Shown here: positions 7,558 to 14,039 of the stretch, one piece after another
How positions within the stretch are numbered: the stretch's first letter is position 1
Layout of the letters: every line of letters starts with the position of its first letter
From: Alphaproteobacteria bacterium
Lineage (GTDB): Bacteria > Pseudomonadota > Alphaproteobacteria > Caulobacterales > Parvularculaceae
Assembly (NCBI GenBank): GCA_030428745.1
Contig: JAUIEG010000012.1
Location: 1-14,982 of the forward strand
DNA: 14,982 bases
Direction of reading: 5' to 3'
The notes under the pieces: generated by a model
What the model was told of the DNA's origin: nothing
Seen by the model: the letters and a program-made list of their open reading frames with translations, nothing else
Database searches by the model: none
Program-made: the position numbers and the translations under genes

Positions 7558-9552
7558 TTACCGACCGAATTTTTTCTCTACGGTCTGTTTCATTCTTTCG
7601 AGCGCATCCGTGAACCGCCTGGGGGAATCGCCCTCATCCCCCTCTTCTTCCGGCTTACTCGAATTGATTAACTCCTCGCGCGCGGCCGCCGCCGCTTTCC
7701 ACGCATCATCGCCATCAGTGAATATCTGAGACGCCGAGCGGGCCACCTCCTGCTTGTGGGTCGACTCAAACAGATGATGGGCCAGGGCGTTTCGAAACCC
7801 CTGCTCTACCTCGTCAATCTCAGTCTCGGGGCGGAGGAATCTGTGTTTTCCGAGCTGGGGATCTGATGTCACCCGCTCCAATGTGCCTGCCGCGCCAGTC
7901 TTGGTGAGATGGCTTTTCAACCCGGCGCTGTCAAGAGCCGGGTCTGTGGAAATTGCGGAAAGGACCTCACCGAGAAGGGCTTTCAGCCCCGGATCGGCCA
8001 GATCGAGCTCAAAATAGGCCGCCTCACGCCGCTCCAGAAGCGCCGGATGGTTGATGGCGGCGAGAACGAGGCTCGCCTCCCGCACCCATTGGGAGGGGCT
8101 TTTCAGGCCCGGGGTCGGCCGGGCGGGCACGGCAAACCGGAAGCCCATCCCACGGTCCGAGCGGCCGGACTGACCGGATCGGCCGCCCCACTGCCCGGTC
8201 TGGCGAAACGGGTTGCCGCCGCGTCCCGAGCCCCCCTGATTATAACCGTCCCGACTGTACCCCCCCTGTTTGGGGGCCGGCTGGAACTGGGCGTTGAGCC
8301 GCTGGGACAATTCCTCGCCATAGGCGCCGCGCACATCCTTGTCGGCGATTTCCTTGACGAGGTCACGCAAGTGAGACCGCAAGGCCGCGCGCCGCTCCGG
8401 CGTGTCGAGCTCGCGTGCGGCGACTTCCCGCGACCACAGAACATCCACAAGGGGCCGCGCTTTTTCGAGCACATCGTTCATCGCGGCGACGCCTTCGGCC
8501 CGCAGCAGATCGTCCGGGTCCTGACCTTCGGGCAGAAACGCGAAGTTCAGCGACTTGCCCGGCTTCAACATGGCGAGCGCGCGATCAATAGAACGGTGCG
8601 CTGCGTTGACGCCGGCGCTGTCGCCGTCGAAACACAAAACCGGTTCGTCAGACGACCGCCAGAGCAGCGCAAGCTGGTCTTCGGTTAGCGCCGTGCCCAG
8701 CGGCGCAACCGCGCGTTTGATCCCCGCCCCCCAGAGCGCAATCACGTCCATATAGCCTTCGCAAACGATCAAAGGCTTTTTATCGTCCGCCGCAGCGGCG
8801 CGGGCGTTCGTGAAATTGTAAAGCACCGACCCTTTGTGAAAGAGCGGGGTTTCCGGCGAATTGAGATATTTCGCCTTGGCGTTCGGATCGAGCGCGCGGC
8901 CTCCGAACGCGATCACCCGGTCGCGCGTGCCGAGGATCGGGAACATGATGCGATTTCGGAAACGGTCATAAGTTGCGCCGCCGTCTTCCGGCTTGATTAA
9001 AAGTCCCGCCTCGACCAGCACTTCATCAGCAAAGCCTTTGTTCAAGAGATAGTCTTTCAGCGCATGGCGGCCCGCGGGGGCAAAGCCGATGCCGAAGGCC
9101 TCGATCTGCGCGTCCGTAATCTCACGCCCACGCAGATATTCCATAGCGGTCCGGCCGTCGGCGCGGTGAAGCATCGCCTGATAAAACTTCGCCGCCGCGG
9201 CTGAGGCCTCGGCGAGCCCTTTCGCCTTTTCCGCGCGCGCCGCCTCCTGCGGGCTCTCGGTCGGCAGCGTGAGCCCCGCATCGGCGGCGAGCCGCTCCAC
9301 CGCCTCGGGGAAGGTCAGCCCCTGGGTCTCGATCAGAAAGGTGATGATGTCGCCATGGTTCTGGGTCGAGAAGCAGTGATAGCTCCCGCGCCGGTCGTCC
9401 ACGGTGAAGGACGGGGTCTTTTCCGGCTTGAAGGGCGAGAGGCCCCACCAGGCGTTGCCCCGCTTTTTGAGCTTCACATGCTTCCCGATGACGTCGGACG
9501 GGCGCAATCGCGCCTTCAGTTCATCGAGGAATTCTGGAGTGAAACGGGCCAT
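7558..9552 (-). CDS. dnaG: DNA primase DnaG, zinc-binding motif degenerate
   Basis: A 664-residue primase, which makes RNA primers at the replication fork. The N-terminal domain (1-100) aligns with the CHC2 zinc-binding domain, but the ligands C-x2-H and C-x2-C read S39-P-F-K42 and C60-F-S-T63, so only Cys60 remains. The catalytic core is intact: the basic motif YDRFRNRIMFPI (about 195-206), TOPRIM motifs EGYMD (265-269) and FDGDSAG (308-314), and DPDD (345-348). A Gly/Ser/Arg/Gln-rich, probably disordered linker (about 428-470) joins the core to the C-terminal helicase-interaction region (about 485-625), which ends in an acidic and basic tail. It is the first gene of the dnaG-rpoD operon. 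The start at 9552 gives the canonical primase N-terminus (ARFTPEFLDELKARL) but lacks a clear Shine-Dalgarno sequence. Confidence 0.96.
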   Translation of the reverse strand: MARFTPEFLDELKARLRPSDVIGKHVKLKKRGNAWWGLSPFKPEKTPSFTVDDRRGSYHCFSTQNHGDIITFLIETQGLTFPEAVERLAADAGLTLPTESPQEAARAEKAKGLAEASAAAAKFYQAMLHRADGRTAMEYLRGREITDAQIEAFGIGFAPAGRHALKDYLLNKGFADEVLVEAGLLIKPEDGGATYDRFRNRIMFPILGTRDRVIAFGGRALDPNAKAKYLNSPETPLFHKGSVLYNFTNARAAAADDKKPLIVCEGYMDVIALWGAGIKRAVAPLGTALTEDQLALLWRSSDEPVLCFDGDSAGVNAAHRSIDRALAMLKPGKSLNFAFLPEGQDPDDLLRAEGVAAMNDVLEKARPLVDVLWSREVAARELDTPERRAALRSHLRDLVKEIADKDVRGAYGEELSQRLNAQFQPAPKQGGYSRDGYNQGGSGRGGNPFRQTGQWGGRSGQSGRSDRGMGFRFAVPARPTPGLKSPSQWVREASLVLAAINHPALLERREAAYFELDLADPGLKALLGEVLSAISTDPALDSAGLKSHLTKTGAAGTLERVTSDPQLGKHRFLRPETEIDEVEQGFRNALAHHLFESTHKQEVARSASQIFTDGDDAWKAAAAAREELINSSKPEEEGDEGDSPRRFTDALERMKQTVEKKFGR

Positions 9553-9759
9553 GGGCTCTTATTATATAGGGCGCGCCCAGATATAAGGGGGCCAGTCCGG
9601 GCCGCATAGCGCTTGTCTTAACCGCTTTTCCCCACCCGCCCCCTTGCCAAACCGGCAAAAACCGCGCAACGAGCCCGCCAAATACCGCAATGCAATATCC
9701 CCTGAGCCCCCGCTCTCCGGCGTGAAGCCAACCGGGATGCGAAAGGACGCTATAAAGTC
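9553..9759. other. Divergent intergenic region between dnaG and typA
   Basis: This 207-bp spacer must hold promoters for both directions. On the dnaG side there is the TATAAT at 9561-9566. On the typA side I see a short inverted repeat, TTGCC-AAACC-GGCAA at 9644-9658, and a ribosome binding site AAAGGA about 12 bases before the typA ATG, but no convincing -35/-10 pair. No small gene is evident. Confidence 0.5.
9561..9566 (-). promoter_or_regulatory. Candidate -10 element of dnaG
   Basis: On the minus strand a perfect TATAAT lies only 8 bases before the dnaG start codon at 9552. No good -35 hexamer is visible at 16-18 bases. If used, transcription would start within a base or two of the ATG, giving a nearly leaderless message, which fits the absence of a clear ribosome binding site. 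It may also be chance. Confidence 0.35.
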
Positions 9760-11598
9760 ATGACCCCGGCCCTGAGAAATATCGCCATCATCGCACACGT
9801 CGACCACGGCAAGACGACTCTTGTGGACGAAATGCTGCGCCAGTCCGGCGCCGTGCGCGACAACGCCGAAATGGCCGAGCGCGCCATGGACTCCAACGAC
9901 ATTGAGCGCGAGCGCGGGATCACCATTCTCGCCAAATGCACCAGCGTCGTCTGGGAAAAGGGCGACGAGCCCGTCCGCCTTAACATCGTCGACACCCCAG
10001 GCCACGCCGATTTCGGCGGCGAAGTGGAGCGCATTCTCTCCATGGTCGATGGCTGCCTGCTTTTGATCGACGCGGCGGAAGGGCCGATGCCGCAGACCAA
10101 ATTCGTGTTGTCGAAGGCGCTGGCTCTGGGCCTGCGCCCGATTTTGGTCATTAACAAGGTCGACCGGCCCAGCGCCGACCCGGACAAGGCGCTCGACGCC
10201 GCCTTCGATCTTTTCGCTGCGCTCGGCGCCAATGACGAACAGCTCGACTTCCCGGTTCTGTACGCCGCCGGCCGCGACGGCTGGGCCGACAAGACGATTG
10301 ACGGTCCGCGCGCCGATCTCGACGCACTATTCGAAACCGTGGTCGAGCATGTGCCTGCGCCTGACGTCGCGGAAGGCCCGGATGCGCCGTTCCGCATGCT
10401 GGCGACGACGCTTGAAGCCGATCCCTTTCTTGGCCGCATCCTGACCGGCCGCATCATTTCCGGAACCGCAAAACCCGGCGTCACCATGAAAGCGCTGTCG
10501 CGCGACGGTAAAACCATCGAACAGGCGCGAGTGAGCAAAGTCCTCGGCTTTCGCGGCCTCAAACGCCAGCCGGTCGACGAGGCCTTACCTGGCGACATCA
10601 TCGCCATCGCCGGCTTTTCCAAAGCCTCGGTTTCCGACACGCTCTGCGATCTGACGGCCACCGAGCCCCTGCCCTCGCAGCCGATCGATCCGCCGACGCT
10701 TTCCATTACGATCGCGCCGAACGATTCTCCGCTGGCTGGCCGCGAAGGCGACAAAGTCCAGTCCCGGGTCATTCGCGAACGCCTGATGCGCCAGGCCGAG
10801 GGCGATGTGGCGATCTCCGTTACCGAAACCGAAGCGAAAGACGGCTTTGAAGTCGCTGGGCGCGGCGAATTGCAACTCGGCGTCCTCATTGAGAATATGC
10901 GCCGCGAAGGCTTTGAACTCGCCGTGTCGCGCCCGCGCGTGGTCACGCGCACCGACGACAACGGGCAAGTGCTCGAACCCATCGAAGAAATCGTCATCGA
11001 CGTCGATGATGAGTATTCCGGCGTGGTCATCGAAAAGCTGTCTCAGAAAAAAGCAGAACTTGCAGAAATGAAACCGGCGGGCGCCGGCAAGACACGCCTC
11101 GTCATGCATGCCCCGTCGCGCGCGCTGATCGGCTATCACGGCGAATTCCTGACCGACACGCGCGGCACCGGCGTCATGAACCGCTCCTATCTTGAGCACC
11201 AGCCGCATAAAGGCGCCATTGAGGGCCGCCGCAATGGCGTCCTCATTTCCAATGGCGACGGCACGGCGGTGCCTTATGCGATCTGGAATCTTGAAGAACG
11301 CGGCGTCATGTTCATCTCGCCCGGCGAGGTTCTCTATGAGGGCATGATTGTCGGTGAGAACGCCAAACCCGACGACCTCGACGTCAATCCGCTAAAGGCC
11401 AAACAGCTCACCAATATGCGCGCTTCCGGCAAGGACGAAGCAGTGAAGCTCACCCCGCCGCACCGCATGTCGCTGGAACAGGCGATCGCCTATATCGGCG
11501 ATGACGAGTTAGTCGAAGTCACGCCGAAATCGATCCGCCTACGGAAAATCGCGCTGAAGCCGCATTTGCGGAAAAGACGGGCGAAAGAGACGGCTTAG
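9760..11598 (+). CDS. typA: Ribosome-associated translational GTPase TypA/BipA
   Basis: A 612-residue GTPase of the EF-G/LepA superfamily (the E. coli protein has about 607). It binds ribosomes and is linked to ribosome assembly and to growth under stress and cold. GTP-binding motifs are all present: G1 AHVDHGKT (12-19), G2 RGITI (52-56), G3 DTPGH (78-82) and G4 NKVD (132-135). Domain II (about 205-300) contains the FLGRILTGRIISG strand. Domains III and V follow, with GRGELQLGVLIENMRREGFEL, and the TypA-specific C-terminal domain includes GYHGEFLTDTRGTG, then NMRASGKDEA and the basic tail (LRKRRAKETA). These features separate it from EF-G and LepA. It is transcribed divergently from dnaG and ends 12 bases from the stop of the convergent gene 11611-11994. 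Confidence 0.97.
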   Translation: MTPALRNIAIIAHVDHGKTTLVDEMLRQSGAVRDNAEMAERAMDSNDIERERGITILAKCTSVVWEKGDEPVRLNIVDTPGHADFGGEVERILSMVDGCLLLIDAAEGPMPQTKFVLSKALALGLRPILVINKVDRPSADPDKALDAAFDLFAALGANDEQLDFPVLYAAGRDGWADKTIDGPRADLDALFETVVEHVPAPDVAEGPDAPFRMLATTLEADPFLGRILTGRIISGTAKPGVTMKALSRDGKTIEQARVSKVLGFRGLKRQPVDEALPGDIIAIAGFSKASVSDTLCDLTATEPLPSQPIDPPTLSITIAPNDSPLAGREGDKVQSRVIRERLMRQAEGDVAISVTETEAKDGFEVAGRGELQLGVLIENMRREGFELAVSRPRVVTRTDDNGQVLEPIEEIVIDVDDEYSGVVIEKLSQKKAELAEMKPAGAGKTRLVMHAPSRALIGYHGEFLTDTRGTGVMNRSYLEHQPHKGAIEGRRNGVLISNGDGTAVPYAIWNLEERGVMFISPGEVLYEGMIVGENAKPDDLDVNPLKAKQLTNMRASGKDEAVKLTPPHRMSLEQAIAYIGDDELVEVTPKSIRLRKIALKPHLRKRRAKETA

Positions 11599-11610
11599 AC
11601 TGTAATTCAG

Positions 11611-11994
11611 CTATTCCGATAACCGAACCGTTGACCACCCAAGCTGGTCAATGAATTTTTGGAATCTACCCACAGCGCCTTTGGCTGGCACTGTCCTATG
11701 CCATTGTCGTTCTTTTTTCTTTGAATCCTCAAACGCGAATTCGATCTGATCCCCATCTAATGGCTCTATTCTTAGCCATGGGATTGTAGGCGTGGGCGGA
11801 AAATCGACCGGAATTTGGGATATGGAAAGGACATGCATAGATGTGTGGCCATACAGTGCATCTCTCATAACTGACGCGTCAATGTAACGGCATAACTCAG
11901 CCATAGCTTCGTGAGAGCTTTTCCATTCCTTCCTCCACGTCGCAGATTCGGCGTAGGAATCCGCCAATTTGCCCCATTCACGGTGCATCAGCAT
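11611..11994 (-). CDS. Hypothetical protein, lower GC than its neighbours
   Basis: A 127-residue soluble protein with no signal peptide or membrane segment and no function I can name. The C-terminal half (from about residue 48: SISQIPVDFPPTPTIPWLRI, then acidic and basic strands, RQWHRTVP, and a closing helix FQKFIDQLGW) resembles, from memory, small uncharacterised proteins of Rhizobiales and relatives with the same R-Q-W-x-R-x-V-P and F-x-x-x-L-x-W pattern. The frame is open to an ATG at 12024, but that has no ribosome binding site; GGGGAG lies just before the ATG at 11994 (another ATG at 11988 is also possible). By eye the base composition is clearly richer in A/T than typA or the monooxygenase, suggesting later acquisition. 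It converges on typA with a 12-base gap. Confidence 0.65.
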   Translation of the reverse strand: MLMHREWGKLADSYAESATWRKEWKSSHEAMAELCRYIDASVMRDALYGHTSMHVLSISQIPVDFPPTPTIPWLRIEPLDGDQIEFAFEDSKKKERQWHRTVPAKGAVGRFQKFIDQLGWSTVRLSE

Positions 11995-12051
11995 TGCACT
12001 CCCCAAAATATCGCAAGAAGCCATGTTACATTGGCTTGCAAAATTTTCCAG

Positions 12052-13224
12052 CTAAGCCTTGAGCGGCCCACCGAGCGTTCCCGACACCATCGCCGCCAGC
12101 AGTTTCGGCATGAACCAGAAACCGGACAGGGGCTCGGCGAGCTTGTCGCGCAAGGCCGGCAGCAATTTCGAATCCGATTGATAGACAGGCGTAAAGAGGC
12201 GGCTGATCGTCTGATACAGCCACACATGGCGCCCGCGCATTTTTGCAAATGCTGAAAGCGCCGCATCCGCATCCTCGTGACGCTGTAGCGCATTCGACAA
12301 GGCCCAGGCGTCGAGCAGCGCCATATTCGCCCCCTGCCCCAATTGCGGGCTCGCCGCGTGCCAGGCATCGCCAATATGAACAACACGTCCCTCAACCGGC
12401 TCGGGCGCCGTGTGATGGGCGTAGCGGGCGAGAACAAAATCCTCATGAGATGTGATCTGATCGAGCACCTGCGCCGCTTCCGGCCAGAGTTTTAACACCT
12501 GCTCTTTCCAGCGCGGCAACGGCGTCATCAGAAAGGTTTCATAGTTGCTGGGTCGCATGGTCCAGAAAAACGCCGCCAAGTGTTCGTCGCTGTCACGCAA
12601 TCTTCCAATAGGCATGACCCCCGCAGAAACATTCGCGCTGCGATAGCGCTGCGATAGCGCGTGCTTCGAAAATCCGCCTGCGGATGGAAACGGAACATTC
12701 GCCCAGAGGGCGCCGTAGTCGAGGTAACAATTCTCGCGTTCCACAAAGGGTGTGCGCAGGCCGAGCGCATCGACGGCAAGTGCGGCGGGCGGCGAAAAGG
12801 CGCCGTCAGCAAAACCCAGGCGCATTACCTCGCCGACAATCTCTGCGCCCGCGACTTCCTGTCCATAAAAAAAACTAACGCCTGCCTCGCGCGCAGCGTC
12901 GTGGAGACAGTCGAACAGCGCCGAGCGGTGAATCGACAAACCGAATATATCCAGCCCAAGCGCGTCATAACGCACATCCAGCACCTTGCGTCCGCATTCC
13001 AGCCGGCCGTCAAGGCGCTCAAGTCTTGCGCCACATTTTACAAGATTATCGAGAAGCCCAAGCGCCGCCAGCGCGGCTTGTCCGGTGGGTTGAATAATAA
13101 GCCCGGATCCAACAGGCGCCGGTTTCGGCGCCTTGTCGTAAACCGACACCTCATGCCCGGCGCGCGCAAAAAACGCGGCAGCGGCCAGGCCCGCGATGCC
13201 CGCCCCCCCAATGGCGACTTTCAT
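12052..13224 (-). CDS. FAD-dependent monooxygenase of the UbiH/PHBH family
   Basis: A 390-residue flavoprotein of the class A (4-hydroxybenzoate hydroxylase-like) monooxygenase family, expected to use NAD(P)H and O2 to hydroxylate an unknown, probably aromatic, substrate. The N-terminal Rossmann fold has G7-A-G-I-A-G12 followed by a strand ending in an acidic residue (VSVYDKA) for the FAD ribose. The second FAD motif, HIGDAWHAASPQLGQGANMALLDA, lies at about 283-306. The middle DG motif, usually A-D-G-x-R-S, is altered to A-L-G-L-R-T (about 152-157). The start is the ATG at 13224; a TTG codon directly before it is also possible. The ribosome binding site is weak. A 154-bp spacer with a near-perfect palindrome lies upstream. 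No neighbour points to a pathway. Confidence 0.88.
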   Translation of the reverse strand: MKVAIGGAGIAGLAAAAFFARAGHEVSVYDKAPKPAPVGSGLIIQPTGQAALAALGLLDNLVKCGARLERLDGRLECGRKVLDVRYDALGLDIFGLSIHRSALFDCLHDAAREAGVSFFYGQEVAGAEIVGEVMRLGFADGAFSPPAALAVDALGLRTPFVERENCYLDYGALWANVPFPSAGGFSKHALSQRYRSANVSAGVMPIGRLRDSDEHLAAFFWTMRPSNYETFLMTPLPRWKEQVLKLWPEAAQVLDQITSHEDFVLARYAHHTAPEPVEGRVVHIGDAWHAASPQLGQGANMALLDAWALSNALQRHEDADAALSAFAKMRGRHVWLYQTISRLFTPVYQSDSKLLPALRDKLAEPLSGFWFMPKLLAAMVSGTLGGPLKA

Positions 13225-13330
13225 CAACGCTCAACTTTCTCTTCCCGAAGGACAGCAAGACATCCCAATCCGCAAATTTTGTCGATAGCAAAATGCGTTT
13301 CACATTGCGTAATTATTGCGCCATGCGCAG

Positions 13331-13350
13331 CGTTATGTGATCGCATAACG
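13331..13350. promoter_or_regulatory. 20-bp near-perfect palindrome upstream of the FAD monooxygenase, probable operator
   Basis: CGTTATGTGATCGCATAACG is symmetric at 18 of 20 positions (7-bp arms CGTTATG/CATAACG and a central GATC; only the bases flanking GATC do not pair). It lies 107 bases before the monooxygenase ATG. On the minus strand a TATTAT (13368-13363) precedes it by 12 bases, placing the palindrome near a possible transcription start, as expected for a repressor site. No partner regulator is identifiable. Confidence 0.5.
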
Positions 13351-13378
13351 TATCAGGCATGTATAATATTCCGCATAC

Positions 13379-13798
13379 TTAGCGTTTAATTCCAAACCAG
13401 GGCCGCAGCACAGGAACCCGGCGGAGAAACTCGTAACCGGCCATACATCCGCCGACCGTGATCACAGAGACAAGCAAGAATTCAGGCCAAACGCCCAATC
13501 CCAATTGAGTGAGATAATATCCGGCGATGACCGTGAGGGTCTGATGCAGGATATAATAACAAAAGACGGCGCCAGTTAGATAGGTGAGTATTTTTGACGG
13601 GCGATTCAAAAAACGCTGGGCGAGACCGAAAAGAAAAACAATAGAACTCCATGCATAGAGTGTCAGCGCCGTGGTCATGACCGGCGCCGAGGCGCCCTCA
13701 AACAGACTTGCGTAAAACGCGCCGTGACAGGCCCGCGCGTAAAGCCGGGCGGCGCCGAGCCCGCCGGCGCCGCCGGGGCAAACGCCGTGCGCGTCCAT
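13379..13798 (-). pseudogene. C-terminal remnant of an acyltransferase-3 family membrane protein
   Basis: The frame encodes up to 139 residues. From about residue 28 onward it looks like the end of an acyltransferase family 3 protein (OpgC-like): membrane segment ALTLYAWSSIVFLFGLAQRF, linker LNRPSKILTYLTGAV, then CYYILHQTLTVIAGYYL with the family's typical Y-I-L-H-Q-T motif, a further segment (EFLLVSVITVGGCMAGYEF), and the tail RRVPVLRPWFG. Complete members have about ten membrane segments and 350-400 residues, so roughly two thirds, including the N-terminal catalytic His, is missing. The first 25 or so residues of the frame are low-complexity Gly/Ala, come from the GC-rich junction and overlap the LytTR remnant on the other strand. 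Almost certainly non-functional. Confidence 0.75.
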
Positions 13799-13933
13799 CG
13801 CTCATGGATTGTGAATGCCGATCACATATCCCGCATCGAGCCTACGGGTGAAGGCGACATAAAAATTGAGATGAAAGACGGCGCAATAGTCCCCGGCAGC
13901 CGCCGTTATCGCGGCAACCTTAACCTAGGTTAA
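13724..13933 (+). pseudogene. C-terminal remnant of a LytTR-family DNA-binding regulator
   Basis: The frame gives 69 residues. From about 13784 it encodes VRVHRSWIVNADHISRIEP, then EMKDGAIVPGSRRYRGNL, which is the second half of a LytTR DNA-binding domain (the family pattern is R-V-H-R-S-x-x-V-N ... G ... P-x-S-R-x-Y). The first half of the LytTR domain and any sensory or membrane part are absent. The upstream 20 codons are GC-rich, low-complexity sequence shared with the acyltransferase remnant on the opposite strand. Half a LytTR domain should not fold or bind DNA, so I treat it as a gene fragment. Its stop codon lies inside an 18-bp palindrome. Confidence 0.75.
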
Positions 13934-13935
13934 GG
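13918..13935. repeat. Perfect 18-bp palindrome upstream of the heme oxygenase gene
   Basis: CCTTAACCTAGGTTAAGG reads identically on both strands with no spacer, and includes the stop codon of the LytTR remnant. With no loop bases it is a poor RNA hairpin and a better DNA-binding site. It contains TTAA-N6-TTAA; the CtrA site has a 7-base spacer, so it is not a standard CtrA box. It lies 104 bases before the heme oxygenase start and may be an operator. Confidence 0.5.
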
Positions 13936-13997
13936 ACAAACGCAGCAAGCGTGAGCAGGTTGGCCTGGGCAGGTTGAGGGACTGAAGGGGGAGTCCG

Positions 13998-14010
13998 TCG
14001 CCATTGGCGA
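13998..14010. promoter_or_regulatory. 13-bp inverted repeat just upstream of the heme oxygenase gene
   Basis: TCGCCA-T-TGGCGA has 6-bp arms around one base and lies 29 bases before the ATG at 14040. The same spacer has an 8-bp direct repeat, GCAGGTTG, at 13955-13962 and 13969-13976. I see no clear -35/-10 pair in 13934-14039. The repeats are candidate regulator sites only. Confidence 0.3.
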
Positions 14011-14039
14011 TAACGATGCGCGGGGCTTACTGCCGTTAG

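Noticed and set aside
5551..9552. rpoD and dnaG are both exactly 664 codons
   Set aside because: The proteins are unrelated along their length, so the equal size is coincidence and not a duplication.
9644..9658. TTGCC-AAACC-GGCAA as a terminator or riboswitch piece before typA
   Set aside because: The stem is only 5 bp, there is no U-run in the plus direction, and nothing else in the leader resembles a known riboswitch.
9750..11030. A 426-codon open frame on the minus strand opposite typA
   Set aside because: It is antisense to a GTPase with all motifs intact, and its translation is Ser/Arg/Pro-rich without recognisable domains, as expected from GC-rich codon use.
12636..12660. An 11-bp tandem repeat (CGCTGCGATAG twice) inside the FAD monooxygenase, which might signal a frameshift
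   Set aside because: The protein on both sides (ALSQRYRSANVSAGVMPIG) reads like the family without interruption, so the frame is not broken.
13955..13976. Direct repeat GCAGGTTG as a possible LytTR binding site
   Set aside because: LytTR sites are usually direct repeats about 21 bases apart start to start; here the offset is 14, and the motif match is poor.
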